A DNA stretch of 64,000 bases. It comes from Sciurus carolinensis. Lineage: Eukaryota; Chordata; Mammalia; Rodentia; Sciuridae. The DNA is taken from NCBI RefSeq assembly GCF_902686445.1, contig NC_062219.1, forward strand, positions 49,317,056 through 49,381,055. The letters are read 5' to 3'. A model generated the notes under the pieces. It was given only the letters and a program-made list of their open reading frames with translations, had not been told where the DNA came from and did no database searches. A program made the position numbers and the translations under genes. Within the stretch, counting starts at the first letter, position 1, and each line of letters starts with the position of its first letter. This document shows, in pieces, positions 34,935-50,094 of this stretch.

Positions 34935-35303
34935 CAGTAGTGGTTTTCAACAGGAGGAACAGAGGACAATTTTACTTCCCAGGCAATGTCTAGAGATATT
35001 TTTGGTTGGTACAGCTAGAGGTGAGGTTTTTTTCTACTTGGTCAGGGACCAAGGAGGTTGCTAAACATCTTACTGTGCACCAGAAGGAATCATCTGACTC
35101 ACAGTGTGGCCTTGCTATGTTGCTGAGGCTGGCTTTCAACTTGGCAATTCTCCTGCCTCAGCCTCCTGAGTCACTGGGATTACAGGTGTGTGCAACTGTG
35201 ACCAGCGAAGAATCTTTTTTTTTTTTTTAAGTGAGGCAGAAACTGCCCTGTGTTTCTACTCAGAATGTCCACATGAATCAGTCATATGCTGAGAAGTACT
35301 GAC
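34935..35303 (+). mobile_element. MER20-like hAT relic interrupted by a B1
   Basis: Starts cagtagtggttttcaac, continues aatgtctagagatatttttgg and gttgctaaacatcttac in MER20 order, and may resume after the B1 to end near tgctgagaagtactg. The B1 sits inside it at about 35097-35204. Confidence 0.6.
35097..35204 (-). mobile_element. B1 SINE nested in a MER20-like element
   Basis: Antisense B1: gccttgctatgttgctgagg … gcctcctgagtcactgggat … gtgtgtgcaactgtgacc. Confidence 0.8.
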
Positions 35304-35309
35304 TGAGAT

Positions 35310-37850
35310 GCATCCCCTGAATGTCATCCCTTCCAGGCAACTCAGAGTTAGAAAGGGACCTTCTAAGATCTGTGTACATAAATTTTCCTTTGGTTCTGAA
35401 GGATGGAAACTTCCTGCACCCAGGTGAAGGGCAGACCAAGCTAAGGAAATCAAGAAATCGTCTTTTGAAAAAGGTTAGGTCTAGATGAATCTCCATCTGC
35501 ATGAGGATGAACAAACAGAAAAACAGTAGAAAATAGAACAAATGGAACATGAAAAGTTTAGCAGATTATCCTTGATGTCCTTAAAAACAGGAAAAGATGG
35601 AAGTGGTCTCTGAAATAAGAGAGAGAAGAGCAAAGTATGTGAAAGTAGAGGATAACAAAGAAATCTGACTAAAGTAGTGAAAGAACACTCCAGAGCAAGA
35701 GCAAATCTCAAATTCCCATTGGGGACGATGAAAATGGAAGTGATGAAGTCAACTGAGTAACCAGACGGCGACCTTGAGAACCTATAAATCCAGAGAAAAG
35801 GGAGAGAAATAAAAGGCAATTCAACCTTCAAAAGGCATTTCCGACATAACTAAGGAAATTAATAACAGAAAAATCTGCCTCAGGTGAAGGAGAAAACCAA
35901 ATTCATAGATTTGAAAGCTTCACTAAATATCAGGCCTAAATAAAGTTTAAGACCCATTCTTGGAAATAAAGTAAATCTAGGACTATAGAAGAGCACACAA
36001 TACTAAAACATCAGAGAAGAAAATAGTTCATCTGAATAAAAATCAGGTTGACATTAGACCTCCTTTAATACTAAATATTATATTAGAGGAAAGTAAAACA
36101 AAATCTACAGGAGAACTCTATATTAACCCACAAAAAATAGCAAAAGAAAATGACCAAAAGATAGTCATGGTGAAAAACTTACTTAACTATCACACTGTGG
36201 CAAATGAAGTATGTAAAAGAATAACAACATATATAATTTTCTTATTTAAATAAGACTGAATTAACAGTTATGCCTCAAAGAAAATAACCCCTTTAAAAAT
36301 CCAGCATTACTGATATTTTTATATATTATGCTTTAATCATGTCTGTTTACAAAGACTTTTCCCTCTTCTTCCTTTTTCCAGCTCAAATGCAGGGCTGTTT
36401 TGGCAGCTAGGCTCCCTGAACAACAGCAGAATCTTCCTGATTTGTAGCATTTGCCAATTTCCATCATGTATATACGCCCACCATGGCCAATTTCAAGGCA
36501 CCAATATTTAAACAACCCAGCTGTCAAGATTTCTGAATATTTAACAATGGAGCCACTGAGAGTGAGCCAGCTTCTCACACTACTGAGAAATATCACCTTC
36601 TTACTATGTTTCATTATAGTTAACTGTTTGCATTTGTTTTAGTCACCGGAGTAGGAATTTCTCAAGGGCTGGGACTTTAACAACATCAATTAGTTCAAAA
36701 GGACTTACAAGGGTTTGACTTCCAAGTTTTCAGCTTCCCAGATGGTGTGTAAGCTACATGCATTTTGGAGAGACTGTCCTTCAAATTTTTAACTTGGCTC
36801 TTTGCCCAGGGTTAGGATTCTGTGGTCGATCTTCTTGAGATAACCACAGCTTCCAGTTAACTACATGATCACGTAGGTAAACAACCAAAACTCTACAGAG
36901 TGTTGCACTGCTGATGTTTGGTAGCTTAGGTATATTAAATATATTTTCAACTGTGATGTTTTCAACTTGTGATGAGTTGACCAGGACTTAACCCCAACGT
37001 AAGTAGAGGCGCATCTGTAGTAATATTATTGTCCGTTTTGTGGAGAAGGGGAAAGTTGGCTGGGGATTTTGAATCCTTGACAAAAAAGGCTATTGACACC
37101 ACAGATGCTCTGTGTAAAAGACCAGTAAACACACATGCTTTATCACTGGAGCTTGGCTTCAAAATCTGGAATGTGATTCTAAACCCCAGTGAGCTAGATG
37201 AACCCCACACGAATCACAAAATCTTTTCTGTCCAACCTACATGAAAATGTCAGATATCTATCTTTCCCCCTTGACCCTAAACATGCACCCTTACTAAGAT
37301 GATCTGTCCACGCTAATGGTATAATGAAGCAAAGCAATGAAAGATAATTTCAAGACCTTAGAGCAGCAAGCTAGCAATTGACCCCCAGACTCCAGGACTC
37401 AGAACTCCATCCTGATTGCAATCGAATTCCTGAAGACTTTAACATGATAGATGTGCTAAATAACTTGATTAAATATTTCTACAATATGCCCATAGATCAA
37501 AACATCCCATTGTACCCCATAAATATACATCATTATTTGTCTATGATACTTTTTTTAAAAAATGGAAAATTTCTAAAAGAAAGAAGACTTGGATCATTGT
37601 TAGACACTAATGTAAAAGGGGAAAAGTCAATAAGCTCCCAAAACTCAAAAGTCCAGGGATACCGGGGATTTTAATTCTTTGCTATCCCACTCAAAGACCT
37701 ACTCTCTAGAGACCTGGCCCATTGATATCTCAGAATAATTCTTATTGCCTTAATCTGAAGCCAAGTGGGACTTCTTGGGTAGGATGGAGAGAAGACTGAT
37801 GTTTGGGTGGAAAAGTCTTGAACTCCCCCTACAGGGCAGTACTAACACTA
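35310..37850. other. Mostly unique region
   Basis: No gene is supported. About 35560-36200 is A-rich on the plus strand with a long minus-strand open frame (35481-35831, 116 codons) and might be an old LINE 3' relic; I cannot assign it. Confidence 0.35.
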
Positions 37851-37853
37851 AGT

Positions 37854-37985
37854 GGGGGTCAGCAAACCTTTCCTTAAAGGGCTGAATAATAAACATTTTA
37901 GACATGCAAGCAATATAGTCTCATCAGTGCAAATTAAGCTACAGAGTTCCTGTTTCATAGCAATTGAATTCTCCTTAATTTTCAA
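37854..37985 (+). mobile_element. hAT-Charlie MER-type relic
   Basis: gggggtcagcaaacctttcct…aaagggctgaataataaacat follows the common hAT non-autonomous consensus 'ggtcagcaaactttttctgtaaagggccagatagtaaat'. Confidence 0.55.
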
Positions 37986-37989
37986 TAGC

Positions 37990-39030
37990 ACTTATGCAGA
38001 AAAGAGGAGCATTAATAATGATATAGAATAGGATATAAGATTTCTCATCATTTTACCAAAATCAACAAAGGGTAAAAGAACAATACAACTATAAGAACCA
38101 ACATCCTCTTCCATGTTGAAGGACAGCAATATTTATTGATATACCTCATTGTTAATCTAGCAATCATGTCAACCTTCTTTATATAGAAGAAAACTAAGCA
38201 AACATTTCCTTGTTATTTCAAAATACCTTAAATTATGTTCCATATCAAAGTCTATTTTTAATGTACAATCTGTGAAAACAAGAAGTATTCAAATTAAACT
38301 TTATTTTGGCCATAGATTCAACATTTGGAGTATCATTTTCAAATGTGAGGTATTTTATACATACTCCAAAAGCAATTCTCTGAAACCTTGTCTGTTCAGC
38401 TGAATTAACAACTGCAGTAGTCAATCCAATATTTGCAGCTGTTGTTAGCAACCAAATCAAATTGCAACATGGTCAATCGGTTGATCAATGCATAATTGAC
38501 TGTGAAGATAACCAGAAATATCAGCCAATTTGTTAACTGTGTGGCTATATAGACAAAGTCAATGAGCAAATTGGAGGAAGGAAATTAAAAGAATGTAATA
38601 AAAATTGCTCTGATCAAAAGAACTATTTACATAAATGAGGTCCAAATTTTATTCCATTTTTTTTTCCTCTTGGAAAGTCCTGAGTGTTTCAGGCTCAGAA
38701 TTTTTGACATTTATTAATTACTTCCAGCAATATCTTAAATAGAATTTGCTAAAAAAATATCCCCTTCCCCAACACCACCACTTTGCATTTACTAAAGTAA
38801 TAATAAAAGTATGAAAATGATTTTTAAAGTGAATACAGATAATGAGCTTATTTGATTATTTTACATAAACAATGTTGGCCATAACAAACTATATACAAAC
38901 CATGATACAATAAAACCAAATGAGAAGGAACTAGGGAAGATATGAACATTAAAGCAGTTTTCAAGGAAGAACATAGAAAAGGCAGGGGACAGCTTGAGAA
39001 TACAGCCACAACAAAATTTAAAAGTTAAGT
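37990..39030. other. Unique AT-rich region
   Basis: No gene or confident repeat recognised. Confidence 0.35.
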
Positions 39031-39032
39031 TT

Positions 39033-39204
39033 AGCCAGGAGTGGTGGCACACACCTGTAATCCCAACTACTCAGGAGTCAGGAGAAGTAGAATCACAAGT
39101 TGGAGGACAGTCTATGCAATTCACAAGACCCCAGATCAAAATAAAAGATAAAAAGGACTGGGGATCTAGCTCAGTGATAGAGCATCCACAGTACAGAAAA
39201 AAAA
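39033..39204 (+). mobile_element. B1-dID SINE
   Basis: B1 half agccaggagtggtggcacac…, then an ID half (ggggatctagctcagtgata) and a short A tail. The ID half lacks the B-box end. Confidence 0.85.
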
Positions 39205-39294
39205 GAAGTTACGTGCCATTCATTCTGTGTATAATACATATGTATAGAAAATGGAATTACTTATTAAAATAAATAAAATTGTTAAAAATAATAA

Positions 39295-40486
<1,192 letters not shown>

Positions 40487-40689
40487 TGCTTAAGTGTATT
40501 TTATTTTGCATATGTGTATATAATTTCAAGTAGGTAGATTGTTACCTTCTTGCAAAACACAGCATAGAGAAACTGGCTAACTCTTTTTAACTTTACATTC
40601 AAAATATTTGTGTCAAGGCTATGCAAACACAATATAATACTATAAACTTTTATAGATTTAATGTTAAAGTATTGATGGAAAATGAACTT

Positions 40690-40900
40690 TATATGGCACT
40701 TTAATTCCCTCTCCTATTCATAATTTCATTTGTGCCTCACAGATCTGTCAGGTGGGTTGATCAAGAATTATCTTCAGTTACATTGTAGAGATGAGGTACC
40801 TGCAGGTCAGATGAATGAAATTAAGACTTTCCCAAGGTCATGCTAATAGCTAATGGGTGAAATAACATCCATCAAAGTGTTCTGACCTTTACCACAGAAA
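40690..40900 (+). mobile_element. MIR SINE relic
   Basis: A 'tgtagagatgaggtacctgcaggtcag … cccaaggtcatgctaatagctaatgg' pattern as in the MIR core and 3' part. Confidence 0.6.
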
Positions 40901-41830
40901 AATTCTACTTTCCACCATATCAATACTGAAATATGGAAAATATGTTCTTTATTTTACAAATAATTCTTCCTCCTTAAACTTAAAAACTTGTATAAACATC
41001 AGCATAATATACAAGTTTATCAAGACAAGTCAGAAGAAGCTAAGCCACCTGATGAGTTAAAGGCCTTTCAATGTAGAACAATATGAAAACACACCCAGTC
41101 TCAGCCTCATTTGGGTTCATATTTTAAGAACTTAAGTGCCTGTTTGTCCAGACACACTGTACTAACCACAGGGGAAGGAAAACAGACTTGTTTCAGTTTC
41201 AGACTGGTTGATACGGGAGCATAATTCTTGTTGTTCTTGAACAGTAATGTAATATTATCAATATTTAATGGGTGGAATGGATTGGTACATATACTTTCTT
41301 TGAACTGGGTTTTAGTCTTCTCTAGCTATACCCTGTCAAAAAGTCAATAAAATAAATAAAAAATTTAAAAGACAGGCACAAGAAGTCTAGATTTTTTACT
41401 TCTAATTGAGTCTGTAATCAGCACTAAGAATGATAAATAACTGAAGGAAGTTATCCAGTGACTTCAGAATCTATGAATATCAAACATTCCCCCCTTTAAA
41501 CCTTAGGTTTTGCATTGGCATCTAAATAATATTGGGGAAAGGTTTACTAGAAACTCTACTACCTTTGACTACACTGATAAAGAAAGATGGTTTCTGATCA
41601 TCTATACTCTAGCCCATCCTTTACCAGGATCCTTAAAATGCAGCTCATTTCCTGGTTAATATCTTCATGGTAATAGATTCTGCAGCACTTGCAAAGTGTC
41701 TTCTCTGAGCACCTTCCTTATTACTCAGGATTTTCATCATTAGTGCCTCTTTGGTTTTTCTTCATATCAGTAATGTAACTCCTGCTACTTTTTTTTTTGC
41801 AATTGTGGTCACTATTTCTTGAGAGGATTT

Positions 41831-41852
41831 TTGTTGTTGTTGTTGTTGTTGT
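41831..41852 (+). repeat. (GTT)7 microsatellite
   Basis: A short uninterrupted TTG/GTT run. Confidence 0.9.
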
Positions 41853-41929
41853 TTTTGTTTGGTTGGTTTTTGCACCACATCTGATATAAATACTTTTAGA
41901 CATCACCTTGCTTCATTTTAATTGACCTT

Positions 41930-42075
41930 CAAAGCCCATGAGGGGATCATCTCTATCCCCACTGCACAGATGGGAAAAGGGAGGCTCCAAATTTAATTTA
42001 TCAGCAGTCACTTTCTCTCAGGGCCAAAGCTGGAACTCAAATCCAAATCTACCTAATTTCAGATCTCATGTTCTT
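41930..42075 (+). mobile_element. MIR SINE relic
   Basis: ccccactgcacagatgggaaaaggg … agctggaactcaaatccaaat matches the MIR 3' half. Confidence 0.55.
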
Positions 42076-42079
42076 AGTT

Positions 42080-44490
42080 TCCAACGGATTGCTGTTGTTT
42101 TTTCTACTAGGTTACATTACTGTGTATTTGAATTGAAATTATATACCTATAATGGCTATTGTTCTAAGAATTTACACAGGAGAGGAATAATTTCTCTAGT
42201 ATCCTTCCACACATTATACCCCTCTTATCACACCCTCTACCCAAGAGGACTTCTTATTTTTCTATGTTGACATTAAAAAATGCATTGGGCTGACAAATAA
42301 TTCATAAGTTGTTAAATCTACATACACTCTCTTTTGGAGAGAGGTTGGAAAAAACTCTTTTTCCCTGTCAAGTTAAAGCATATTCCAATTAGTTCATGGA
42401 ATAGATTAAAAATGAATGAAAATTCTTTCATGCTTTGATTTTCTTTCTTGTTTTGTAAAGCTGGGCTGTCCTATTACTTTGATCAACTTAGTATGGAAAA
42501 AGCAATTCTATACTATTTCTGGGCCCAGCCTTTAAGAAGACTGACTACTTCTTCCTTAGTCTCTCAAAGTACTGATTCATAATGAAAGAAATGACTGAGT
42601 TGCTGGATAAACATCCTGGAAAGGTCTTGAGATTACATGGAAGGAGACAAAACCCAGCCACCACCATCAGGGTTCTAGGCATGAAGTCTCTTAAATCATG
42701 TTGCCAAGGCACAGATTCTGAGACTTCAGAGTTGTGTGCAAGATGTTATTGGAAAGTTCCCTGTCAAGAACACTATCTGTGAAGGATGAGCAAAGCATGT
42801 TGGGCAAGGAGAGAAGTTAAATTGTGATGAGTTTCAACAGGTGAGCTTTGGAGCTAAGATGGTCCTTGAGAGAGTTGTCCTGAATTGAGGGCAAGGACTG
42901 ATCTTCATGCTGTAGCATAAAAGAATCATTGTATGTAGGCCCGTGGCCCATGCATTAAGGGGTATGCAGTTTTCTTCTAAGAGCTCTTATTTAGGAGTCT
43001 ATGTGAACCAGTTTTTATTTTTTTCTTTTTATACAAAGGTGTGTTTTCTTTCAATATGTATTGTTAGTGGGTAAGTTACGTTATATTTTTACAAAAATGT
43101 TCTAAATTAAAATTGACAAGATTCTTCTGGCAAAGCCTATTCTAATAGTCCTCTCCTGACACCCACAGTCTTCAAACTAATTTTAGTAGAGAGAGAGAAA
43201 AGTCAAATTAATATCAGTCTATTAGGAATATCTTGCCCAATATTCTTTCCAATCCCAGAGCTCTTTTATTAGATTCTTTTTTATTCTAATTGGATGGATA
43301 GATATATGTGTAAATGGATATACAGAAAATCAGTTAAGGAAATACATGGGCAAAAAAATTCAAGTCCTGCTTTATGAAACCAGTAAAAAACACTAAGAAA
43401 ACCTCATCCCATCTACTTCTGATTTCCTAGACGGACAACTTAGAGAGCAGGGATCACTGCCCTGGCAGCACATAATACTGCTGCCAGAGTTAGAGGGCAA
43501 AGAATTGCTTTTTTGACAAATTAACTTTCTATTTCAAATGGCCTAAAGCAACACTGGCCCCTGTTACACTTTTAATGTATATTAAATTACTAGATGCAAG
43601 TGTTGAAAAGAAGGCCTTTTCTTTAGTCACAGCAAGGAGGAAACAAACTATCACCTTTCTTTGGGTCAGTTTTCCCACTTTGCTTTTATGAAAAGGTCCG
43701 AGAAAACAACTGAGCCTATTTTCTGTTGCTCCCATCAATCAATAAACACATGGTTTTACAACAACTTAAATGAAAATAAAATGATTCCACCTAAGAGCTC
43801 CACTCATTCAATTACTTAGAAGCCCTTTTCACCTATTTAGGTATGTGATAAGATTTAACTTTTATTTAAGATCTCACATTTTAGTTGAGGTGTTTGAGTT
43901 GTTTATTCTTGTTTCCATATAGAGGTTGATTATCTAGCAAAAATCAACTCTTCATTAGTATGTATCAGAGACCCTAAATGCCTCAACTAAATACATACTG
44001 ATGTACATATAAAACCCATTTTTTAAAAAATTTTGAAGGAAAAGGTAGTTATCTTCTCAGTATGCCCACAGCTCACTTCCATTTGATTGGAACAAACCTG
44101 CAGTTGAGCAGAAACTTAAATCAGGCTCCCACATGTTCACAATGGCATGTCAGATCTGTGGTCTCTGCAGCTGGTATCAAAAGCATGTGATTTTCTCCTT
44201 GATTTAACAACACATATTCCTGGCCCAAAAAGCAAGCACTCTTCCAAGAATTATTCTAAGAACTATCATCCAGCATTTGCCAAAGACTTACTTTAGACAT
44301 TGAACATTGATACAAATGGGATAAGGAACATTTTAATTATCCATGACCCTTGATCCCATAAACATAATACCTCTGTCTCCACTACATAAAGCTTATCAAA
44401 AGTTTACAGAAGCAAGTATTTTTATATTCCTTGTTGGAAATAAAACTTATTCAACTTTCTATTGGACACTTAACAATATGAACTAAAATT
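42080..44490. other. Unique region
   Basis: No gene, RNA or confident repeat recognised. Confidence 0.4.
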
Positions 44491-44499
44491 GAAAATGCA

Positions 44500-44935
44500 C
44501 ATGTAATTTGCCCTAGAGCTACACATGCAAGTATTTACTCTAAGAATCTTACTATATTTTTCAAAAAGTTTCATGGATTCCTACTAAAACATTTTTATAG
44601 TTCAGATGAATTGGAAATAATTTTAGTACTCACTGATAGGAGCTGTAGTATGGCATAACAACAAGGGAATGCCATGCAGCTATTAAGATGATTAAAGTAG
44701 TATTAAGTACTTACACAAATCTATTATTTTAAATCAAAATGTGGAAAAAATAAATATGCATCCATTTTTTTACTTGTTGAACTACATATATACATATAAG
44801 TAGGTATAGAAAAAGATACATAACTATAGCTGGTGATTATTAAGAGGTGGAGATGCCTTCTATTTAGACTTTTATACATTTATGCATTATTAACATTTTG
44901 CAGTGAGCCCACATTATTTTAAAAGAAAAATAATC
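44500..44935 (+). mobile_element. Old L1 3' UTR fragment (L1M type)
   Basis: Text such as gaatgccatgcagctattaag, aaaaataaatatgcatccat and ctggtgattattaagaggtgg follows the order of an old L1M 3' UTR (…ctatgcagctattaaaaag…). Confidence 0.65.
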
Positions 44936-45104
44936 CATTCATTAAAAATATTCTGAGAAAATCTGAAATATATCTCATTACCATAGTTTCCATTTACCTG
45001 AGTTAAAATTCAACATTAGCTTTTCATATATGGAGAGGTGATGATACAGGAAAACTCAGACACTGCTTCTAAGCAAAACTCTAGTTAAATCATAATGACA
45101 GTTG

Positions 45105-45312
45105 TTAATATCCAATATTGTGCCAAGTGCTTTATGTTGCTTATTTCCAATATTCAGAACACACTAAAACAGGTACTATTATTATCCATATTTTACAAAT
45201 GGGCAATTTAAGTTTTAGATACTTTAAGTAATTTTGCCAGTTTGTGGTACAATCAAAATACTAAATATGTCTAATTCCACAGCCAATTTCTTAACCACTA
45301 GGCTAAACTGTT
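45105..45312 (+). mobile_element. MIR SINE relic
   Basis: gtgccaagtgctttatgttg, ggtactattattatccatat, tttacaaatgggcaattta and a 'taaccactaggct' end form a clear MIR-like series. Confidence 0.65.
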
Positions 45313-45520
45313 TCTCTATTTTATTATTCTAAGGTCATGATCAGTAAAAGAGAACAACCACTCTTTGCATTATAGATAAGACATATTTAAGATAGAAATT
45401 TGGGCATTTTAAAAGACTGGAAAAACTGTGGTGAAGAAGGTTGAAGAAGCCTCCCCCAGTGTCTCAGTTGGAAGATCAGATGCAGGTGGCTCTTAACAGC
45501 TCACAGAAGCTTCCACTAGA

Positions 45521-45670
45521 GCTGTCAGTTAGTTGTTAAAACTCAAAAAGAAGAGATTAATACATGCAGTTTGCATGTCCTTTCAATTTGTGATAGAGTT
45601 CTCTCTTTTGATAATCTTGATAAAGGATCATAGAACACATGGGGGAAACTGCTGACATTTAAAAAATATT
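45521..45670 (+). repeat. Diverged direct repeat, copy 1 (about 150 bp)
   Basis: gctgtcagttagttgttaaa … gctgacatttaaaaaa corresponds block by block to 46318-46470, with visible substitutions and small indels. Confidence 0.85.
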
Positions 45671-46317
45671 ATTTTTTGAATAATCCATGCTCTAATTCCA
45701 CAATTCACCCACGAATAAGAAATGGAGTTGCCTGTGTGAGAATCAGCTCGAGTCAAACTGATGCCTGGAATTCCGAGCATCTGTCCTATCATTTGTTAAA
45801 ACCACAGATTGCTTTCACCATCCGAAGTGTCCTAAAATGTAAGATCGTTCTTTCCCACTGAGCAGCATAAGGACCTCAATACGAACTATGTTTTCAATCT
45901 CTGGAAGTTGAATTTATCACTATCTGTGGTGTCCTCAGGTTCTCTCAAAAAGAATTTTAAGTACATAATAGTCTATTTTTTAAAAGTCAGATGGTTTCCC
46001 ACTTATCTTCCATATTTAGTGGAAAATATCCATGTTTGTGTTCAGCTTTTCTGGGAAGTGACTACCTCTTTCTTTGAAGTGATCTTCAGAGCCCCCCTAA
46101 TGTAATTTGAAGGTGCTACCTATATGGTTTACATTTTAACATTCAGGCCATGGCAAATTTACCTACAAATCTGGTGACAATCCACATCTCCATTTTTACT
46201 TGATGCATTAGTAAACCAAAAGACAGGTGTCACCTTTATATAGATTTGAAAGACTAGGTAAGTGAAGGTGATGTCTCCCACACACAGAATATTTAGATAG
46301 GCTTTCTTCTAACTCAA

Positions 46318-46470
46318 GCTGTCAGTTTGTTGTTAAAACTCAAGCAATCAGGAGATTAACAAATGAGGTTGGCATGTCCTTTGAAATCATGATAGTTTCT
46401 TCTCTTTTGACAATCTTGATAATGGATCTTAGAATGCATGGGAGAAAATTGCTGGCATTTAAAAAAATCT
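46318..46470 (+). repeat. Diverged direct repeat, copy 2 (about 150 bp)
   Basis: gctgtcagtttgttgttaaa … gctggcatttaaaaaaat. Same orientation as copy 1 and about 795 bp away. Confidence 0.85.
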
Positions 46471-46479
46471 ATACCACTA

Positions 46480-49400
46480 ACTCTCATAAATGCAGTTTTC
46501 ATACATACAATGCTTCCAGCTGCCATAACACCATTTAACATTTATACAATTTAAAACATCAAAAATGTCTTTCTCTTTTGTTGAACAGTCCAACTCAGTA
46601 GACATATACACATACCATAGATAAAATCTTCAAATTGCATTGTTGAGATAGCATTATTAATAATGATTACACTACAAAAGAAACATAGGGTTTCCTTCTA
46701 ATTTCTGTTTATTCATGTTTCAATCTACTATATAGATGAAACCTTGCCCTGGTTTTATTTAATGACTATGCAAAAGACTGAAAGGGATGATATGATCATC
46801 TACTTTTCTGTGAATCCCTATGGTTCGGCTTCTTTGAGGTACTGACCCTGGCAATAATTCAATGCCAAAAATGGTGCCAAAAGGTCAAAGTACATTTGGC
46901 AATGGAGGAATGAGAAACCAGAAGCACCATACAACTCCATATTGACCAGGAGATTTTGAACCCAGTCAGCACTCAGAAGTAAACCTGTGTTCTTCCTACA
47001 GATCTTCAGTAAGCCCACTTTTCCAGAACCCTGGTTCCTGGATCCCTGGTACTCACCCATCATGAGTGACATGTTACCACCAAGGCTGTGTCATTTATCT
47101 ACCTGATACTTTTGTGATCATAAACCTGGGCCAACACTGCTGCCAGTTTGTGCCCAAACACATATTTCTCCTAATTGCTTACCTCTACACAAACAGCTGT
47201 GGGACACAGGTGTACAGCTTACTTACTAGAGAGCTGGTCCTGCATTATCTAGCCTGTTCCTCACTGGCTGATTATGAAGTGGGTACTGAATATCCCCACC
47301 CAACAGATGAGGAAACTGGACTCAGGATTAGGTAGCTACCCAAGTGATAGAGCTGGTAGGGGATAGAGACAGTCTGTGTGTGCATGTCAGGCAGAGCATA
47401 AACTAGGAGTGCTTCAATACTGCAACAGTTCATGTCTTAGAAGACCAGCTGGGCTCTGACCTGAAAACAGAAGGAGCCCAAGAAAGAACACCTGTGGTTA
47501 TTCATTAAAACATTACATTGAAACAAAAAAAATTTTAGTAGTACCCCCAAAATAATATTTGTGAACTTGGCACTAAAAAACTTAAACTTTATAAGTCAAA
47601 CACACACTTCTGAATCTTTCTGTGCTGCTTCACTGTTGGAGCAGTTGGGGATTCTATGTCTACTCTCTGTGGTCCCCACAATCTAAATTCTGAAGGTACC
47701 TAGTTTCAGAAGTCACACTGAACTCACTGGCTTCAGTCCACACAGATAGTGACTTCTTCTTTAACTATACAATAATTGAGAAAGGAACATCCAACCTGGC
47801 TACCTGCAGATGGGCAGAGGTTGGGGAAGACAGTAAATCTGCACACTTCATCTTTCTTTCTCTGGACTGTGACCAGAGACTGTGGTAGGCATCTGTGTAC
47901 ATATTCTGCCGTTCCACAACTTGTTCCCAACATAGTAGCCATGGTTTTCTTTTTCCAAACTCAAATATGATCCTGTTTTGTTCTAGATAATTCTCTCCTG
48001 TTCTTCCCTTAATTAATTCATTCTCATCCTTTAGATTATCAGAATGTGACCATCCTTTTCTCAGGAAGCCAGCTCCAGTCTTCCCCATGGGGTCCAATGC
48101 TTACGTTTTACATCTTCATAACATGAACCTCTTCCTCATAAGTTGCGTTGAGGTCGTAACTTTATGTTTGCAATAATTAAACATGATTTTATAGCACTGT
48201 GCTCTTGTTTGTCAGTATCTAGCTCCCATGATAGTGCTTTGGACAGTATAGAGGCTCATAGCATGTGTCAGTTAGTGATCTGGTGACAGGAATGAAGATG
48301 GCAATTTGCATTTACACCTCAACACAGTTAAATTTGACTCCAGTCACCACATACAAATTTATTAAATTAAAAAGTCAGTAAAAGTTTTACAGGGATGACT
48401 ATTTGCAATATTATAAGGACCATAGTTCACAATACAATCTTAGAGAAATTAATGATATACATTATGATAAAAATTTGTAATTCTTACATTGTTAGAATAG
48501 TTCCAGTTTTAACATTTTCATATCAAACTAACTGGCTGGCTAAACTGTACTGGGAAAATGATTCTATGATTACAAATTTGTGTGTTACCTTTCTCTTCCA
48601 AGGAAATATGAACAAATGGTTATCTTGCATTAAAGGCCCATGACTGAGGTATCACACAGAGGAGCATGCCTGGCTATTTCACTACCCAATCTCCAAGTAG
48701 AGATGGATCACCAAACATTCTAACTTCATGCATTTGAAATTGACAACATTAGCATCAAATCATGGTACAGTGTGCAGGCAATGACCAAGGCACATATTCA
48801 AATGATTCTTCTGTTTTTCCATTTTTTCCCTCTAACATGGTGATAATCAGAACAAATTGATTTTGTTTCTCAGATTGCTAAAATCCTCCCAACACTTTCT
48901 TCAACATTGGTGCTGAATAAATCATTGTAATGTTCCCCTGAAGTGAATTGAAAATTAATTTACACAACCAAGATGATCCTCCTAATAACAGGGTACATGG
49001 AATGGGGAAATTGGAAATCATTACCCAGCAAACATTATCTGCATTATTTTTGTAGCTTCTTTAGATTGCATTGTAATAGAAAATTAGGAGACCGGCTGTG
49101 AAGAAGTTTAAGAGGGTCCCCTGAAGAGCGTCTGCTTTAAAATTGATTCTTTAAGAAAGCATTAAAAAGCTATTGGAATTGATTGCCTGCTAATATAAAG
49201 GAAAAACTCTTTGCCACCATTTGAGTTAAAAAAGAGCATCTTCATTCATGCATGTTATTAAAACTACTGGCCTGAAAGCCCCTGTAGAAAGATAAAGGAT
49301 ATGGATGGGATATTAAAATGGCAATCTTTACCTTATCTGGGATTTAAACTTAATATGTTGCTTTTATTAATTTAGCAGAAACCATTAGTTAGGATGTCAA

Positions 49401-49990
49401 AGAGTGAATTCACAATTAAAATGTTATAGAATTGTGGTATCTTTAATAAACAGTAGACCAGGAATTCTTCATTAATCTTCCAAGCATGAGGAATACCCCT
49501 ACGAAGAATAAATCCTGAATATACAGTTTTCTTTATTGCTGTTTTCTGTCCAACAGTAATAAAAGTCATAGCTGATAACAACTCTGATTAGCTCTTGAAG
49601 CTTCCCCTGAAATAAGGTGAAGACCAATCAAATACCAACAATTGGCCAAATTTAAAATAGTAGTTTGTTACCATCTTAAAAATGTATCTATTAAGTTTTG
49701 AAAGGTTTCCAGGTATCTGATGCTGTGGGCTATTGTTTGATAAATGATATTGTAGACTGATATACACACACATAAACAGACCCAATTGGGTGCCTTGATA
49801 CTAAATTATTTTCTTTTTATAGCCTTTTGATTTTTCACTGCATTTGGTAGGAAATTGCCTTGTCTCTTTTAATACATGATAAGTAGAACTACTTAACAGC
49901 AAGGAATAATGAGTATGAAATGCCTTTTCAAATACAATATATTATCTTTTTCTTTAAAAGTTATCTTGGAATTTAGTTAAACTTCACCCT
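46480..49990. other. Mostly unique region
   Basis: A possible short MIR piece at about 47290-47360 (cagatgaggaaactgg). 48840-49420 is free of recognisable repeats; see findings. No gene is seen. Confidence 0.4.
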
Positions 49991-49993
49991 CAC

Positions 49994-50094
<101 letters not shown>

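Noticed and set aside
35481..35831. 116-codon minus-strand frame
   Set aside because: It is the complement of A-rich sequence, giving an F/S/L-rich translation without a domain or splice context.
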